Source: Virgibacillus siamensis (lineage in GTDB: Bacteria; Bacillota; Bacilli; Bacillales; Amphibacillaceae). From it: 64,000 bases of DNA. The stretch's first letter is position 1, and each line of letters begins with the position of its first letter. Shown here in pieces: positions 48,440 to 56,560 of this stretch. The notes beneath the pieces are model-generated. The model was not told where the DNA came from, made no database searches, and saw nothing but the letters and a program-made list of their open reading frames with translations. Position numbers and translations under genes: made by a program. Where the stretch lies: positions 868,001 through 932,000 of the forward strand of contig NZ_FUIH01000007.1 of the NCBI RefSeq assembly GCF_900162695.1, given 5' to 3'.

Positions 48440-49288
48440 TTAAGCTTCCAGGGTGAAGATATTGATCTCCGGTTTGCATAAAAATCGGTAGGGTAGTCTT
48501 GTTGTGCCAATTCCTCTGCTCACATGCAATATTAATTTGCCGCCACGAAGGGAATGCTTGCCCTGCACATATTTTTCGGCATATAACGGCGTGTACAAAT
48601 CACCGATGAACGGTAATCTCACTTGGCCGCCATGACTGTGACCGGAAAGTTGTACATCCACTGGATATTGTGCCGTTTTATCAGCAAAATCCGGTTCATG
48701 AGCAAGTAGGATGGTGAATAATGTCGGGTCGGCACCTGCAAGTGTTTTACGCAGATCTGGCTTTCCCAGCATTACATCATCTATTCCCGCCAGAATAATT
48801 TCTTCGTCGGCATTGCGAATTAATTGGTGACTATTTTGCAGTAATTGAAAATCAGCTTTATCCATCGTGTTTTTAACAATATTGGTTCCGTAACCACCAT
48901 GGTCGTGATTACCGTAAATCCAGTACTTTCCCGCATTGGCATGCAGTTTTTTCAATGATTTGATCAAATGGTTGTTCCAGTTATATGTGTTAGCCTGGTC
49001 GACCAAATCCCCTGTAAAAACGATCAAATCAGGATTTTCTTGATTTATAGTGTTTACAAGGTTATCAAATTGTTCAAGTGAATAATGAAAGCCGATATGT
49101 GTATCGGAAAATTGTACAATTTTAAACCCGTTGAATGCACTTGGAATTTTATTGAATGAAATGGTTTCCCGTGTGAGTTCAAGCATTGACGGTTCTAATT
49201 CACGAGCATAGAAATATGTTCCTCCGCTAAGTCCAACCAGAGCAAGCAGACTTCCGAGCGATTGCTTTAAAAATGTACGTCTGTTCAT
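48440..49288 (-). CDS. ykuE: metallophosphoesterase YkuE-like, Tat signal
   Basis: A 282-residue phosphoesterase with a twin-arginine type signal (MNRRTFLKQSLGSLLAL). Metal-binding motifs are FSDTHIG near residue 60, FTGDLVD near 91, YGNHDHGG near 123, and GHSHGGQVR near 214. B. subtilis YkuE is a Tat-exported wall-bound enzyme. ATG at 49288 follows GAAAGG by 10 bases; longer in-frame starts lack a ribosome-binding site and would bury the RR motif. The next gene in the opposite direction is ykuF-like, as in B. subtilis. Confidence 0.9.
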   Translation of the reverse strand: MNRRTFLKQSLGSLLALVGLSGGTYFYARELEPSMLELTRETISFNKIPSAFNGFKIVQFSDTHIGFHYSLEQFDNLVNTINQENPDLIVFTGDLVDQANTYNWNNHLIKSLKKLHANAGKYWIYGNHDHGGYGTNIVKNTMDKADFQLLQNSHQLIRNADEEIILAGIDDVMLGKPDLRKTLAGADPTLFTILLAHEPDFADKTAQYPVDVQLSGHSHGGQVRLPFIGDLYTPLYAEKYVQGKHSLRGGKLILHVSRGIGTTRLPYRFLCKPEINIFTLEA

Positions 49289-49387
49289 AATGGTCATACC
49301 TTTCCAAGACAGGTAGAAAATATAAGTTTTCCACCGCATTAAGTGCAAAAAAGCTTTTTGCGCTTTTCTATCATAACGTATTTTATT

Positions 49388-49425
49388 GATAGGGGAAATC
49401 GAAACCTAGTGGGTTTATTCCTATC
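49388..49425. promoter_or_regulatory. imperfect inverted repeat in the ykuE/ykuF-like divergent gap
   Basis: GATAGG (49388-49393) and CCTATC (49420-49425) pair, with inner arms GAAACC (49401-49406) and GGGTTT (49411-49416). It lies 17 bp upstream of the -35 of the SDR gene. It may be an operator for either gene. Confidence 0.35.
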
Positions 49426-49442
49426 GAAAGAATCAGTCTTTT

Positions 49443-49471
49443 TTGACTTCGGATAATGTATCGAATATGAT
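49443..49471 (+). promoter_or_regulatory. sigma-A-type promoter of the SDR gene
   Basis: TTGACT (49443-49448) and TATGAT (49466-49471), 17 bp apart, 28 bp before the ATG. Confidence 0.72.
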
Positions 49472-49498
49472 TAATTATACATAAAGAAAGGGGATTCT

Positions 49499-50266
49499 AT
49501 GAACAATAAAACGGTCATTGTAACGGGAAGTACAAGTGGAATGGGAAAATATATGGCACAAAAATTTGCCGCAGAAGGTGCCAATGTCGTTTTGACAGGG
49601 AGAAATTCAGAGCGGCTTAAGGAAACGAAAGACGAACTGGAGTCTTCTTCAACGGGCAGTTTATTTACGGTTTCCATGGATGTCCGAAATCCGGAAGATG
49701 TGGAAAGAATGGTCGAGGAAACTGTTCAACAATATGGAAGAATAGATTTCCTGGTAAATAATGCTGCAGGTAATTTCATAGCTCCGGCAGAAAAATTATC
49801 GATAAATGGCTGGAATTCGGTTATTGATATCGTACTTAATGGGACATTTTATTGCAGCAGAGAAGTTGGGAATTATTGGATTGAACATGAAATTGAAGGA
49901 TCGATTATTAATATGGTAGCGACATATGCATGGAACGCTGGAGCAGGTGTTATCCACTCATCAGCAGCTAAAGCTGGCGTTCTCAATCTGACTCGTACGC
50001 TTGCTGTAGAATGGGGAACCAAATATGGTATACGGGTAAATGCCATTGCACCGGGTCCGATTGAGCGTACTGGCGGGGCAGATAAATTATTTGAATCTGA
50101 ACAAGCCGCACAACGTACGATACAGTCTGTTCCCTTGAAACGACTCGGAACACCGGAGGAAATTGCCGGACTTGCTCATTTTTTATTTTCGGATGAGGCT
50201 GGATACATAAACGGGGAAGTTATCACAATGGACGGAGGTCAGTGGTTGAATAAATTTCCTTTTTAA
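49499..50266 (+). CDS. fadH: SDR oxidoreductase, 2,4-dienoyl-CoA reductase type (YkuF/FadH)
   Basis: A 255-residue short-chain reductase. The nucleotide site is TGSTSGMG (residues 9-16), NNAAG lies at 87-91, and the segment around the usual YxxxK reads IHSSAAK (residues 152-158): Lys158 is kept while Ser154 replaces Tyr. This is as expected for 2,4-dienoyl-CoA reductases, not a defect. It would act on unsaturated fatty acyl-CoA during beta-oxidation. AAAGGGG is the ribosome-binding site. Its place beside ykuE matches B. subtilis. Confidence 0.87.
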   Translation: MNNKTVIVTGSTSGMGKYMAQKFAAEGANVVLTGRNSERLKETKDELESSSTGSLFTVSMDVRNPEDVERMVEETVQQYGRIDFLVNNAAGNFIAPAEKLSINGWNSVIDIVLNGTFYCSREVGNYWIEHEIEGSIINMVATYAWNAGAGVIHSSAAKAGVLNLTRTLAVEWGTKYGIRVNAIAPGPIERTGGADKLFESEQAAQRTIQSVPLKRLGTPEEIAGLAHFLFSDEAGYINGEVITMDGGQWLNKFPF

Positions 50267-50272
50267 ATATAG

Positions 50273-50302
50273 AGCGTGTTATCTAAGGATAGCGCGCTTT
50301 TG
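50273..50302 (+). terminator. terminator of the SDR gene
   Basis: AGCGTGTTATC and GATAGCGCGCT pair along 11-12 positions with wobbles, around a very short loop, then TTTTGTTTTCC. The remaining 220 bp to the CBS gene has TAAAAT near 50430 as a possible -10 and nothing else clear. Confidence 0.78.
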
Positions 50303-50520
50303 TTTTCCTTTCACATTGGCAAATTCATGGATAGATTCATAAATTAATTGTGACAGCGTGCACCTGTTTGAATGGGGGTGTTTTTAATATTTTTCGTGTA
50401 AACGATATAACTTACCTATTATCTGTGGTAAAATATGTATGGGGATACAAGATATAACTCCTTTTTCTGAAAAATTTTATTGAATGCTACTAATCGTTTT
50501 TTGAAAAGGAGCGAATATTC

Positions 50521-50976
50521 ATGAGTACATTAAAAGATAAACCAGTAACTGATATATTGGTGGAAGATCTGATGATTTCTTCTGAAAAGGTTGCCCATGT
50601 CCAGTTGAATAACCCATTGGAACATGCACTGCTTGTTTTGGTGAAGTCAGGTTATTCGGCAGTTCCGGTATTGGATGGATCCTATAAATTGGTCGGTACA
50701 ATTGGAAAAACTTTAATATTAAACGAAATATTGGGGCTGGAACGGTTTGAAGCTGAGAAACTCGCTGATATGCGGGTGCATGAGGTAATGAATTCAGATA
50801 TACCATCACTTACAAAAGAAGATTCCATTTTGACCGGATTAAAAGAGGTTATCAATTATCCATTTGTTTGTGTTTCAGACCAGGATGGATATTTCGATGG
50901 GATTTTGACAAGGCGTGCGATTTTAAAACAGATGAAACGATATATCTATACATCTGGAAACAATCCTGTGTATTGA
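50521..50976 (+). CDS. CBS-domain protein YkuL/CbpB-like
   Basis: A 151-residue protein with two CBS domains and almost nothing else. The first holds LVKSGYSAVPVLDGSYKLVG near residues 39-58, the second INYPFVCVSDQDGYFDGIL near 112-130. In B. subtilis the counterpart YkuL (DarB/CbpB) binds cyclic di-AMP and regulates Rel and pyruvate carboxylase. Gene order (after ykuF, before dapH) supports the identity. GAAAAGGAG precedes the ATG. It would link nucleotide signals to K+ and stringent response; KtrB and KtrC in this window are also typical c-di-AMP targets. Confidence 0.87.
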   Translation: MSTLKDKPVTDILVEDLMISSEKVAHVQLNNPLEHALLVLVKSGYSAVPVLDGSYKLVGTIGKTLILNEILGLERFEAEKLADMRVHEVMNSDIPSLTKEDSILTGLKEVINYPFVCVSDQDGYFDGILTRRAILKQMKRYIYTSGNNPVY

Positions 50977-51074
50977 ATGAAGGCTGCCTCCGGCGAAAAA
51001 TTCGTTAGCTGGGGGTATTTGTTTGCTCAAAAATGGTGCAGCGGGGTATAGAAGGGAACAGGAGTGTAATTTTT

Positions 51075-52562
51075 ATGAAAATACATACGCAGGCAGCCAA
51101 AACAAATCGTCCGCTGGTGCTGGTGTCGGTTATGCTGGGGATGTTTTTGGCAGCGATTGAAGCGACAATTGTGGCCACTGCGATGCCAAGTATAGCGGCC
51201 GATCTTGGCGGATTTTCATTATACAGCTGGGTATTTTCAGCTTATTTATTGACGAATGCAGCAACCGTTCTTATTTTTGGAAAATTGTCCGATATATTCG
51301 GAAGAAAGCCTGTATTTATTGCCGGCATTTTTATTTTTCTGACCGGTTCAACATTGTCCGGGTTTAGTTCATCCATGGAAATGCTGATTATCTGCAGGTT
51401 TGTCCAAGGTGTCGGTGCAGGGACATTAATGCCAATTGCAACAACAATCATCGGTGATATCTACAGTAAAGAAGAACGTGCAAAAATTCAGGGATATTTG
51501 TCAAGCGTATGGGGGATTTCAGCAGTTACCGGTCCGCTTTTGGGCGGGATATTTGTAGAGGCGTTAAGCTGGAGGTATGTTTTTTGGATGAACATCCCCC
51601 TTGGCTTACTCGCTATGCTTGGAATATTGTTTTTTTTACATGAAGATCCTGACAGGAAAAACCAATCGATTGATTTCCTGGGCTCTATATGGATTATGAT
51701 TGCCGTTACATCCCTCATGTTTATATTGGTAGAGGGAGGTATAGGCATGCCTTGGAACTCGATGATGATGTATGGTCTGATTGGAGCGGCGTTTGCCGGT
51801 TTTTCGCTTTTTGTCGTCCAGGAACGAAGAGCAAAGGATCCGATGATGCCATTTGAAATTTGGAAAAATCGGATTATCAGTTTTGCCAATTTAACCTCGT
51901 TGACCGCTGGGATGATTTTGATTGGTGTATCCAGCTATCTACCTGCATTTGTACAAGGTGTGATGGGTTATTCTCCAACGGTTGCGGGATTTACATTGAC
52001 GACAATGTCCATCGGTTGGCCGCTGGCAGCAGTTGCCGGGGGGAGGTTGCTGCTGATTATAGGCTACCGGTCAACATCATTGCTAGGCTGCTCGTCATTA
52101 ATTATTGGAGGTATCCTGTTCTTTATGTTGTCACCGGACAAAGGTCCTGTTTGGGCAGCGGCGGGATCCTTTTTCATCGGAGTCGGTATGGGACTAACCA
52201 ATACATCATTCATCGTGGGAATCCAAAATGCAGTAGGCTGGAAGACTAGAGGGATTGCAACTGCTGCCAATATGTTTATGCGCACTGTGGGAAGCGCACT
52301 TGGTGCTGCACTGCTTGGCGGGTTGTTGAACGGTCAGATTCAAAGATATATCAAGCAAAATGGACTGGAAGATACTGTTTCAGTCGACACAGCAAATAAC
52401 TTGCTCGATCCCAGGCAGAATGTGTCATTGTCAGATGATGTTCAAATGGTATTGCAGAATGGACTTACTTCCGGGCTGCATGCGGTGTACACTGGTCTTT
52501 TGGTACTTGCAGTCATCAGCTTTTTCCTTGTTTTGTTTTTACCTAAAAAAGAGCAGGAATAG
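51075..52562 (+). CDS. DHA2-family MFS multidrug efflux pump
   Basis: A 495-residue, 14-span major facilitator of the DHA2 (EmrB/QacA) family. Signature motifs are LDxT-like LAAIEATIVATAMPSI near residues 24-39, motif A GKLSDIFGRKP near 67-77, and motif C-like GPLLGGIFVE near 149-158. It exports toxic compounds using the proton gradient. ATG at 51075 is 10 bases after AGGAG; the frame upstream to 51033 has no better site. It is not part of the B. subtilis block at this place (there ccpC and flavodoxin genes stand), so it is a local insertion. Confidence 0.88.
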   Translation: MKIHTQAAKTNRPLVLVSVMLGMFLAAIEATIVATAMPSIAADLGGFSLYSWVFSAYLLTNAATVLIFGKLSDIFGRKPVFIAGIFIFLTGSTLSGFSSSMEMLIICRFVQGVGAGTLMPIATTIIGDIYSKEERAKIQGYLSSVWGISAVTGPLLGGIFVEALSWRYVFWMNIPLGLLAMLGILFFLHEDPDRKNQSIDFLGSIWIMIAVTSLMFILVEGGIGMPWNSMMMYGLIGAAFAGFSLFVVQERRAKDPMMPFEIWKNRIISFANLTSLTAGMILIGVSSYLPAFVQGVMGYSPTVAGFTLTTMSIGWPLAAVAGGRLLLIIGYRSTSLLGCSSLIIGGILFFMLSPDKGPVWAAAGSFFIGVGMGLTNTSFIVGIQNAVGWKTRGIATAANMFMRTVGSALGAALLGGLLNGQIQRYIKQNGLEDTVSVDTANNLLDPRQNVSLSDDVQMVLQNGLTSGLHAVYTGLLVLAVISFFLVLFLPKKEQE

Positions 52563-52631
52563 GTGTTTGTTGCGTCCAGTTGTATCGTCTGCTAAAGTAA
52601 AATAAATACATAAAATTGGAGGAACATAATT

Positions 52632-53351
52632 GTGAGAATGATGGATGCTAATGAAATTATCAGCTTTATTTCAAACAGTGAAAAAAGCACACCTGTTAAG
52701 GTTTATATTAAAGGAAATGATTTAAATAATTTACAGTACGGGGACAAAATCCAGTCTTTTGTTGATCATAACAGCGGCGTGCTGTTTGGCGAGTGGAAAG
52801 ATATTCAAAATGTATTGAATGAAAATAAAGATTCTATTACAGACTATGTACTGGAAAATGACCGCAGAAATTCAGCTATACCACTGCTTGATCTGAAGGG
52901 GATTAATGCGAGAATTGAGCCTGGTGCTGTCATTCGTGATCAGGTGGAAATTGGCGATGGTGCCGTTATTATGATGGGAGCAATGATTAATATCGGCTCA
53001 GTTGTTGGTGAAGGAACAATGATTGATATGAATGTAGTTCTTGGCGGTCGTGCGACTGTAGGAAAAAATTGTCATATTGGTGCGGGAACGGTGCTTGCCG
53101 GCGTCATTGAGCCGCCTTCTGCCAGTCCGGTGGTAATTGAGGACGAGGTTGTCATTGGTGCAAACGCCGTTATCCTTGAAGGTGTAACAGTCGGTAAAGG
53201 GTCTATCGTTGCAGCCGGATCAATTGTAACAAAAGATGTAGCACCTAATACACTTGTAGCTGGTACACCGGCAAAAGTGCTGAAAGAAATTGATGACAGT
53301 ACCAAATCCAAAACGGAAATTAAACAAGAACTGCGAAAATTGGATAACTAA
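52632..53351 (+). CDS. dapH: 2,3,4,5-tetrahydropyridine-2,6-dicarboxylate N-acetyltransferase
   Basis: A 239-residue left-handed beta-helix acetyltransferase. The N-terminal 85 residues form the DapH-specific domain, followed by hexapeptide repeats (ARIEPGAVIRDQVEIGDGAV and onwards), with NCHIGAGTVLAGVIEPPSA in the active-site loop and VAGTPAKVLKEID at the end. It acetylates tetrahydrodipicolinate in the lysine/diaminopimelate path, as YkuQ does. The start is GTG at 52632 after GGAGG. Two overlapping weak promoters are possible upstream (TTGCGT/TAAAGT and TTGTAT/TAAATA, each 17 bp apart). Confidence 0.95.
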   Translation: MRMMDANEIISFISNSEKSTPVKVYIKGNDLNNLQYGDKIQSFVDHNSGVLFGEWKDIQNVLNENKDSITDYVLENDRRNSAIPLLDLKGINARIEPGAVIRDQVEIGDGAVIMMGAMINIGSVVGEGTMIDMNVVLGGRATVGKNCHIGAGTVLAGVIEPPSASPVVIEDEVVIGANAVILEGVTVGKGSIVAAGSIVTKDVAPNTLVAGTPAKVLKEIDDSTKSKTEIKQELRKLDN

Positions 53352-53363
53352 AGCAGGGATATA

Positions 53364-54479
53364 ATGAACTTACAAACAATCAGAAGAGAGCTGCATCAGA
53401 TTCCTGAACTGGGCTTTCAGGAAAAAAAAACCCATGCCTATTTATTGAAAAAATTGAAGGCAATGGATTCGGAAAGATTGGAAATCCGGACATGGGAAAC
53501 AGGGATACTGGCTAAAGTCAAAGGAAATTACCCTAAGAAAACAATTGGATACCGCTGTGACATTGATGGTTTGCCAATCAAGGAGGAAACCGGATATGCC
53601 TTTCAATCTGAACATGATGGAAAAATGCATGCATGCGGGCATGATTTTCATATGACAATTGCCCTTGGTTCGGTGAAATCAATTCTTGATCAACCGGCTG
53701 ACGATGATGTGGTTTTTATTTTTCAACCGGCCGAGGAAGGACCAGGCGGTGCCTTTCCAATGATGCAATCGGAAGTATTTGATGACTGGAAACCCGACGT
53801 TATTTTTGCATTGCATATTGCCCCTGAGCTGCCGGTCGGTACAGTTTCAACCCGGGCAGGCTTGTTATTTGCTAATACGAGTGAATTATTTCTGGACTTT
53901 AAGGGGAAGGGCGGTCATGCAGCATATCCGCATCTGACCAGAGACATGACAGTTGCTGCAAGCAGTTTTGTGGTAGAATTGCAGCAAATTGTCTCCCGGG
54001 CATTAGACCCGCTTGAAAGCGCGGTTGTAACGATTGGCAAAATGGAAAGTGGTTTTGTTCAGAATGCAATTGCGGAGACAGCAAGATTGGAAGGAACTAT
54101 CCGGACGTTACAACCGAAAGCAATCGATGTTGTGAAAGAAAAACTGGAGCGGCTTGTCCGGGGTTTTGAAATTTCACATGAATGTACAATCGATATTGAT
54201 TACGGTTCGAATTATTATCAGGTTTATAATGATCAGCATTATACAGATCTTTTCAAAAAGACAATCGGCAAGACCGATTTAAACTATCGTGAAGCTGGTC
54301 CCGCCATGACGGGGGAAGACTTTGGATACATGCTGAAGGATATTCCGGGATTCATGTTCTGGCTTGGTGTTGATTCGCCGTACGGTTTACACAGTTCAAA
54401 GCTTCAGCCGGATGAACGTGCACTTTTGGCAGGCGTAAAGGCTGTAGCAGCAACAATCAATTCTATTGCACACCAATAA
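53364..54479 (+). CDS. dapL: N-acetyldiaminopimelate deacetylase
   Basis: A 371-residue M20-family amidohydrolase. Metal motifs are HACGHDFH (Cys91, His93), QPAEEGPGG (Glu124, Glu125) and FALHIAPELPVG with a ligand His. DapL (YkuR in B. subtilis) removes the acetyl group from N-acetyl-L,L-diaminopimelate. It starts 12 bases after dapH, so the two form an operon. The aminotransferase between their steps may be the PatA-like protein at 44.2-45.3 kb. Length and motifs are complete. Confidence 0.94.
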   Translation: MNLQTIRRELHQIPELGFQEKKTHAYLLKKLKAMDSERLEIRTWETGILAKVKGNYPKKTIGYRCDIDGLPIKEETGYAFQSEHDGKMHACGHDFHMTIALGSVKSILDQPADDDVVFIFQPAEEGPGGAFPMMQSEVFDDWKPDVIFALHIAPELPVGTVSTRAGLLFANTSELFLDFKGKGGHAAYPHLTRDMTVAASSFVVELQQIVSRALDPLESAVVTIGKMESGFVQNAIAETARLEGTIRTLQPKAIDVVKEKLERLVRGFEISHECTIDIDYGSNYYQVYNDQHYTDLFKKTIGKTDLNYREAGPAMTGEDFGYMLKDIPGFMFWLGVDSPYGLHSSKLQPDERALLAGVKAVAATINSIAHQ

Positions 54480-54557
54480 ATGTTAGCCATCTGCATACCT
54501 TTTCATTTTCGGGAAAAGCTATTCAGGAATCTTTTCGAATTAGAAGGAGGTATACAG

Positions 54558-54809
54558 GTGGCACGAATTGGTGTTGAGGATAGCTTAACAGACGTAAAAG
54601 AAGCATTAATGGAAAAGGGTCATGATGTGGTTGATTTGCACTCGGAAGATGACACCGAATATTGTGACTGCTGTGTGATAACAGGTTTGGATAAAAACGT
54701 GATGGGGATGTCCGACGCAAGCATCGCCGGGGCCGTAATTAATGCAGATGGATTGAGTACCGAATCTATTTGCCAAATGGTGACTGAAAAATTGGATTAT
54801 GAACAGTGA
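54558..54809 (+). CDS. ykuS: UPF0180 family protein YkuS
   Basis: An 83-residue acidic protein, the size of B. subtilis YkuS (UPF0180). It begins ARIGVEDSLTDVKEALMEKG, and CDCCVITGLDKNVMG near residues 35-49 carries three cysteines. The start is GTG at 54558 with GGAGG eight bases before it; the frame open back to 54480 is not coding. It follows dapL by 78 bases and ends in a strong terminator. The function is unknown in the whole family. Confidence 0.88.
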   Translation: MARIGVEDSLTDVKEALMEKGHDVVDLHSEDDTEYCDCCVITGLDKNVMGMSDASIAGAVINADGLSTESICQMVTEKLDYEQ

Positions 54810-54812
54810 AAA

Positions 54813-54841
54813 AAAGAATCCCCAATCTCGGGGATTCTTTT
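54813..54841. terminator. bidirectional terminator
   Basis: AAAGAATCCCC (54813-54823) pairs with GGGGATTCTTT (54830-54840), with A/T runs on both sides. It ends the dapH-dapL-ykuS operon and the convergent mechanosensitive channel gene. Confidence 0.93.
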
Positions 54842-55670
54842 ACTCTGTAGCTTTTTGCAGGACTACATGCTGGGTGAGCGGCATATCGACATTTTTTTCG
54901 TTAAATGCTTCTTTAATCCGCTTCCGTATGTCCCGCTCACATTCCCATTGCAGTCCATTTTCAGTCTGTCCGACAACCCGAAGGACAATTTGTGATGTAT
55001 CAATTGCTTGAACGCCAATTGCATCGGGACCTTCTTTGAAGCGTTCATCATTTTCAAATTCCCCGCAAATCTTTTTCAGGATTGCCAGTGCTTCATCAAG
55101 ATTATCGTAATGACTAATTCCAATATCGACAAGTGCGCGCATGTTTCCGCGTGAATGGTTGGCAACCCCTTCAATATAACGGTTTGGCACAAAATTTAAT
55201 GTTCCGTCAAAGCTGCGGATTTTCGTTGTTCGCAGTCCAATTTCTTCCACAACACCGTCATATCCTGCAGTCGTTACATAATCATCAATCTCAATCTGCC
55301 GCTCCAGTATAACGAAGAAGCCGGTTACAATATCACTGACAAGTCCCTGTGCACCAAAAGCAATTGCCAGTCCAACAACACCTGCACCGGCAAGAAGTGG
55401 ACCGATATCGACTCCCAGTGCTGAGAACAGCATAACGATTAAGACAAACATCATGACATAAGAAAAAACGTTGGTAAGAAGCTTCTCCAATGTTTTCATT
55501 CTTCCGGGAGAGGATTTCTGTCCTTTTGCAGCATTCTGCAATGTTTTTTCAATTACCTTTTTCCCGATTGGTACGATAATCAAATAGGCAACAACAAGTA
55601 ATATCATCTTTCCAATGACCGGTAAAACGGCACTGAGAATTTCCGTCAAATCAAACCCGAATATTTCCAT
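54840..55670 (-). CDS. ykuT: small-conductance mechanosensitive channel (MscS family, YkuT)
   Basis: A 276-residue MscS-type channel. Three N-terminal spans precede the pore helix VGLAIAFGAQGLVSDIVTGF (near residues 99-118), followed by the beta domain (IEIDDYVTTAGYDGVVEEIG) and a C-terminal alpha-beta region. It opens under membrane tension to release solutes on osmotic downshift. AAGGAAGGAG precedes the ATG. Location after ykuS and before ykuV matches B. subtilis, where it is named YkuT. Confidence 0.92.
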   Translation of the reverse strand: MEIFGFDLTEILSAVLPVIGKMILLVVAYLIIVPIGKKVIEKTLQNAAKGQKSSPGRMKTLEKLLTNVFSYVMMFVLIVMLFSALGVDIGPLLAGAGVVGLAIAFGAQGLVSDIVTGFFVILERQIEIDDYVTTAGYDGVVEEIGLRTTKIRSFDGTLNFVPNRYIEGVANHSRGNMRALVDIGISHYDNLDEALAILKKICGEFENDERFKEGPDAIGVQAIDTSQIVLRVVGQTENGLQWECERDIRKRIKEAFNEKNVDMPLTQHVVLQKATE

Positions 55671-55929
55671 ATGTAATTCTCCTTCCTTTAACTAAGCTTA
55701 TCCTATCATATCTAAGGTACGGAACGATTTCAATTTTCCACAAAAAAGAACATAGTAAACCTCAAATGAAGTACTGTTGTTCTTCCACTTGGGACTCGTA
55801 AACTTTAACTGTCGGAATGCAGGAATGGTCAGGAAACATTGCAGCATTATCAACATATAAAATAATGTGAAATGATAAATTGACTCGTGTGTTGCGTAAT
55901 ACTTCAAGACATTCAGGAGGTAGAAAACG

Positions 55930-56379
55930 ATGAGATTACGAGAAAAAATGCCTGAGCTCGATGGTGCGACAAAGTGGTTAAACAGTAAACCAATTCACAG
56001 GAGGGATCTGATAGGAAGCAAGCCTTCCCTTATTCACTTCTGGTCGGTTAGTTGCAGCACATGCAAAGAAGCAATGCCCGGACTTAATAAAATTCGTGAT
56101 GAATTTGCCAATGAGCTGCATATCATTGCTGTCCATATGCCCAGGGCAGAAAAGGATATGGACATGGGGCTTGTCAGAAAATCTGCAGAGGAACATGGTA
56201 TAACTCAACCGATATTTGTTGACAATGAACGAACCTTGACAGATGAGTTTAAAACCAGATATGTGCCTGCTTATTATTTATTTGATACAGAAGGAAAATT
56301 GAAACACTCTCAATCCGGCAGCAGCAGTATTCGAATGCTGCGCCGAAGGATTGATAGGGTTTTGGGTCATACTTCGTGA
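55930..56379 (+). CDS. ykuV: thiol-disulfide oxidoreductase YkuV
   Basis: A 149-residue thioredoxin-fold protein without signal peptide. The active site is CSTC (Cys42 and Cys45) in FWSVSCSTCKEAMP, and the cis-proline segment reads RYVPAYYLFD. It matches B. subtilis YkuV, a cytoplasmic thiol oxidoreductase. AGGAGG precedes the ATG. It ends 22 bases before a terminator and is a single unit. Confidence 0.9.
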   Translation: MRLREKMPELDGATKWLNSKPIHRRDLIGSKPSLIHFWSVSCSTCKEAMPGLNKIRDEFANELHIIAVHMPRAEKDMDMGLVRKSAEEHGITQPIFVDNERTLTDEFKTRYVPAYYLFDTEGKLKHSQSGSSSIRMLRRRIDRVLGHTS

Positions 56380-56401
56380 TAAACCTGAATATAATCCATT
56401 C

Positions 56402-56428
56402 ACCTGCTTTTAAAGGCAGGTTTTTTTA
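56402..56428 (+). terminator. terminator of ykuV
   Basis: ACCTGC (56402-56407) pairs with GCAGGT (56416-56421) around TTTTAAAG, then TTTTTTT. Confidence 0.87.
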
Positions 56429-56560
56429 TTGAATTAAATTTCCGTTATAGTCATTTTTGTTGTCCTTTTGGAAACTTTAAAAAAATTGAGCAAAAGTAAT
56501 GAAATTTATTTCGGAACCCGTTATATTAGAAAGTACGTAAAAGTTTGGGGGGGATTTTCA

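Noticed and set aside
56468..56560. 31-residue N-terminal extension of YknU
   Set aside because: The upstream start lacks a ribosome-binding site, while TTG 56561 has GGGGGGG seven bases before it and gives the family's usual length.
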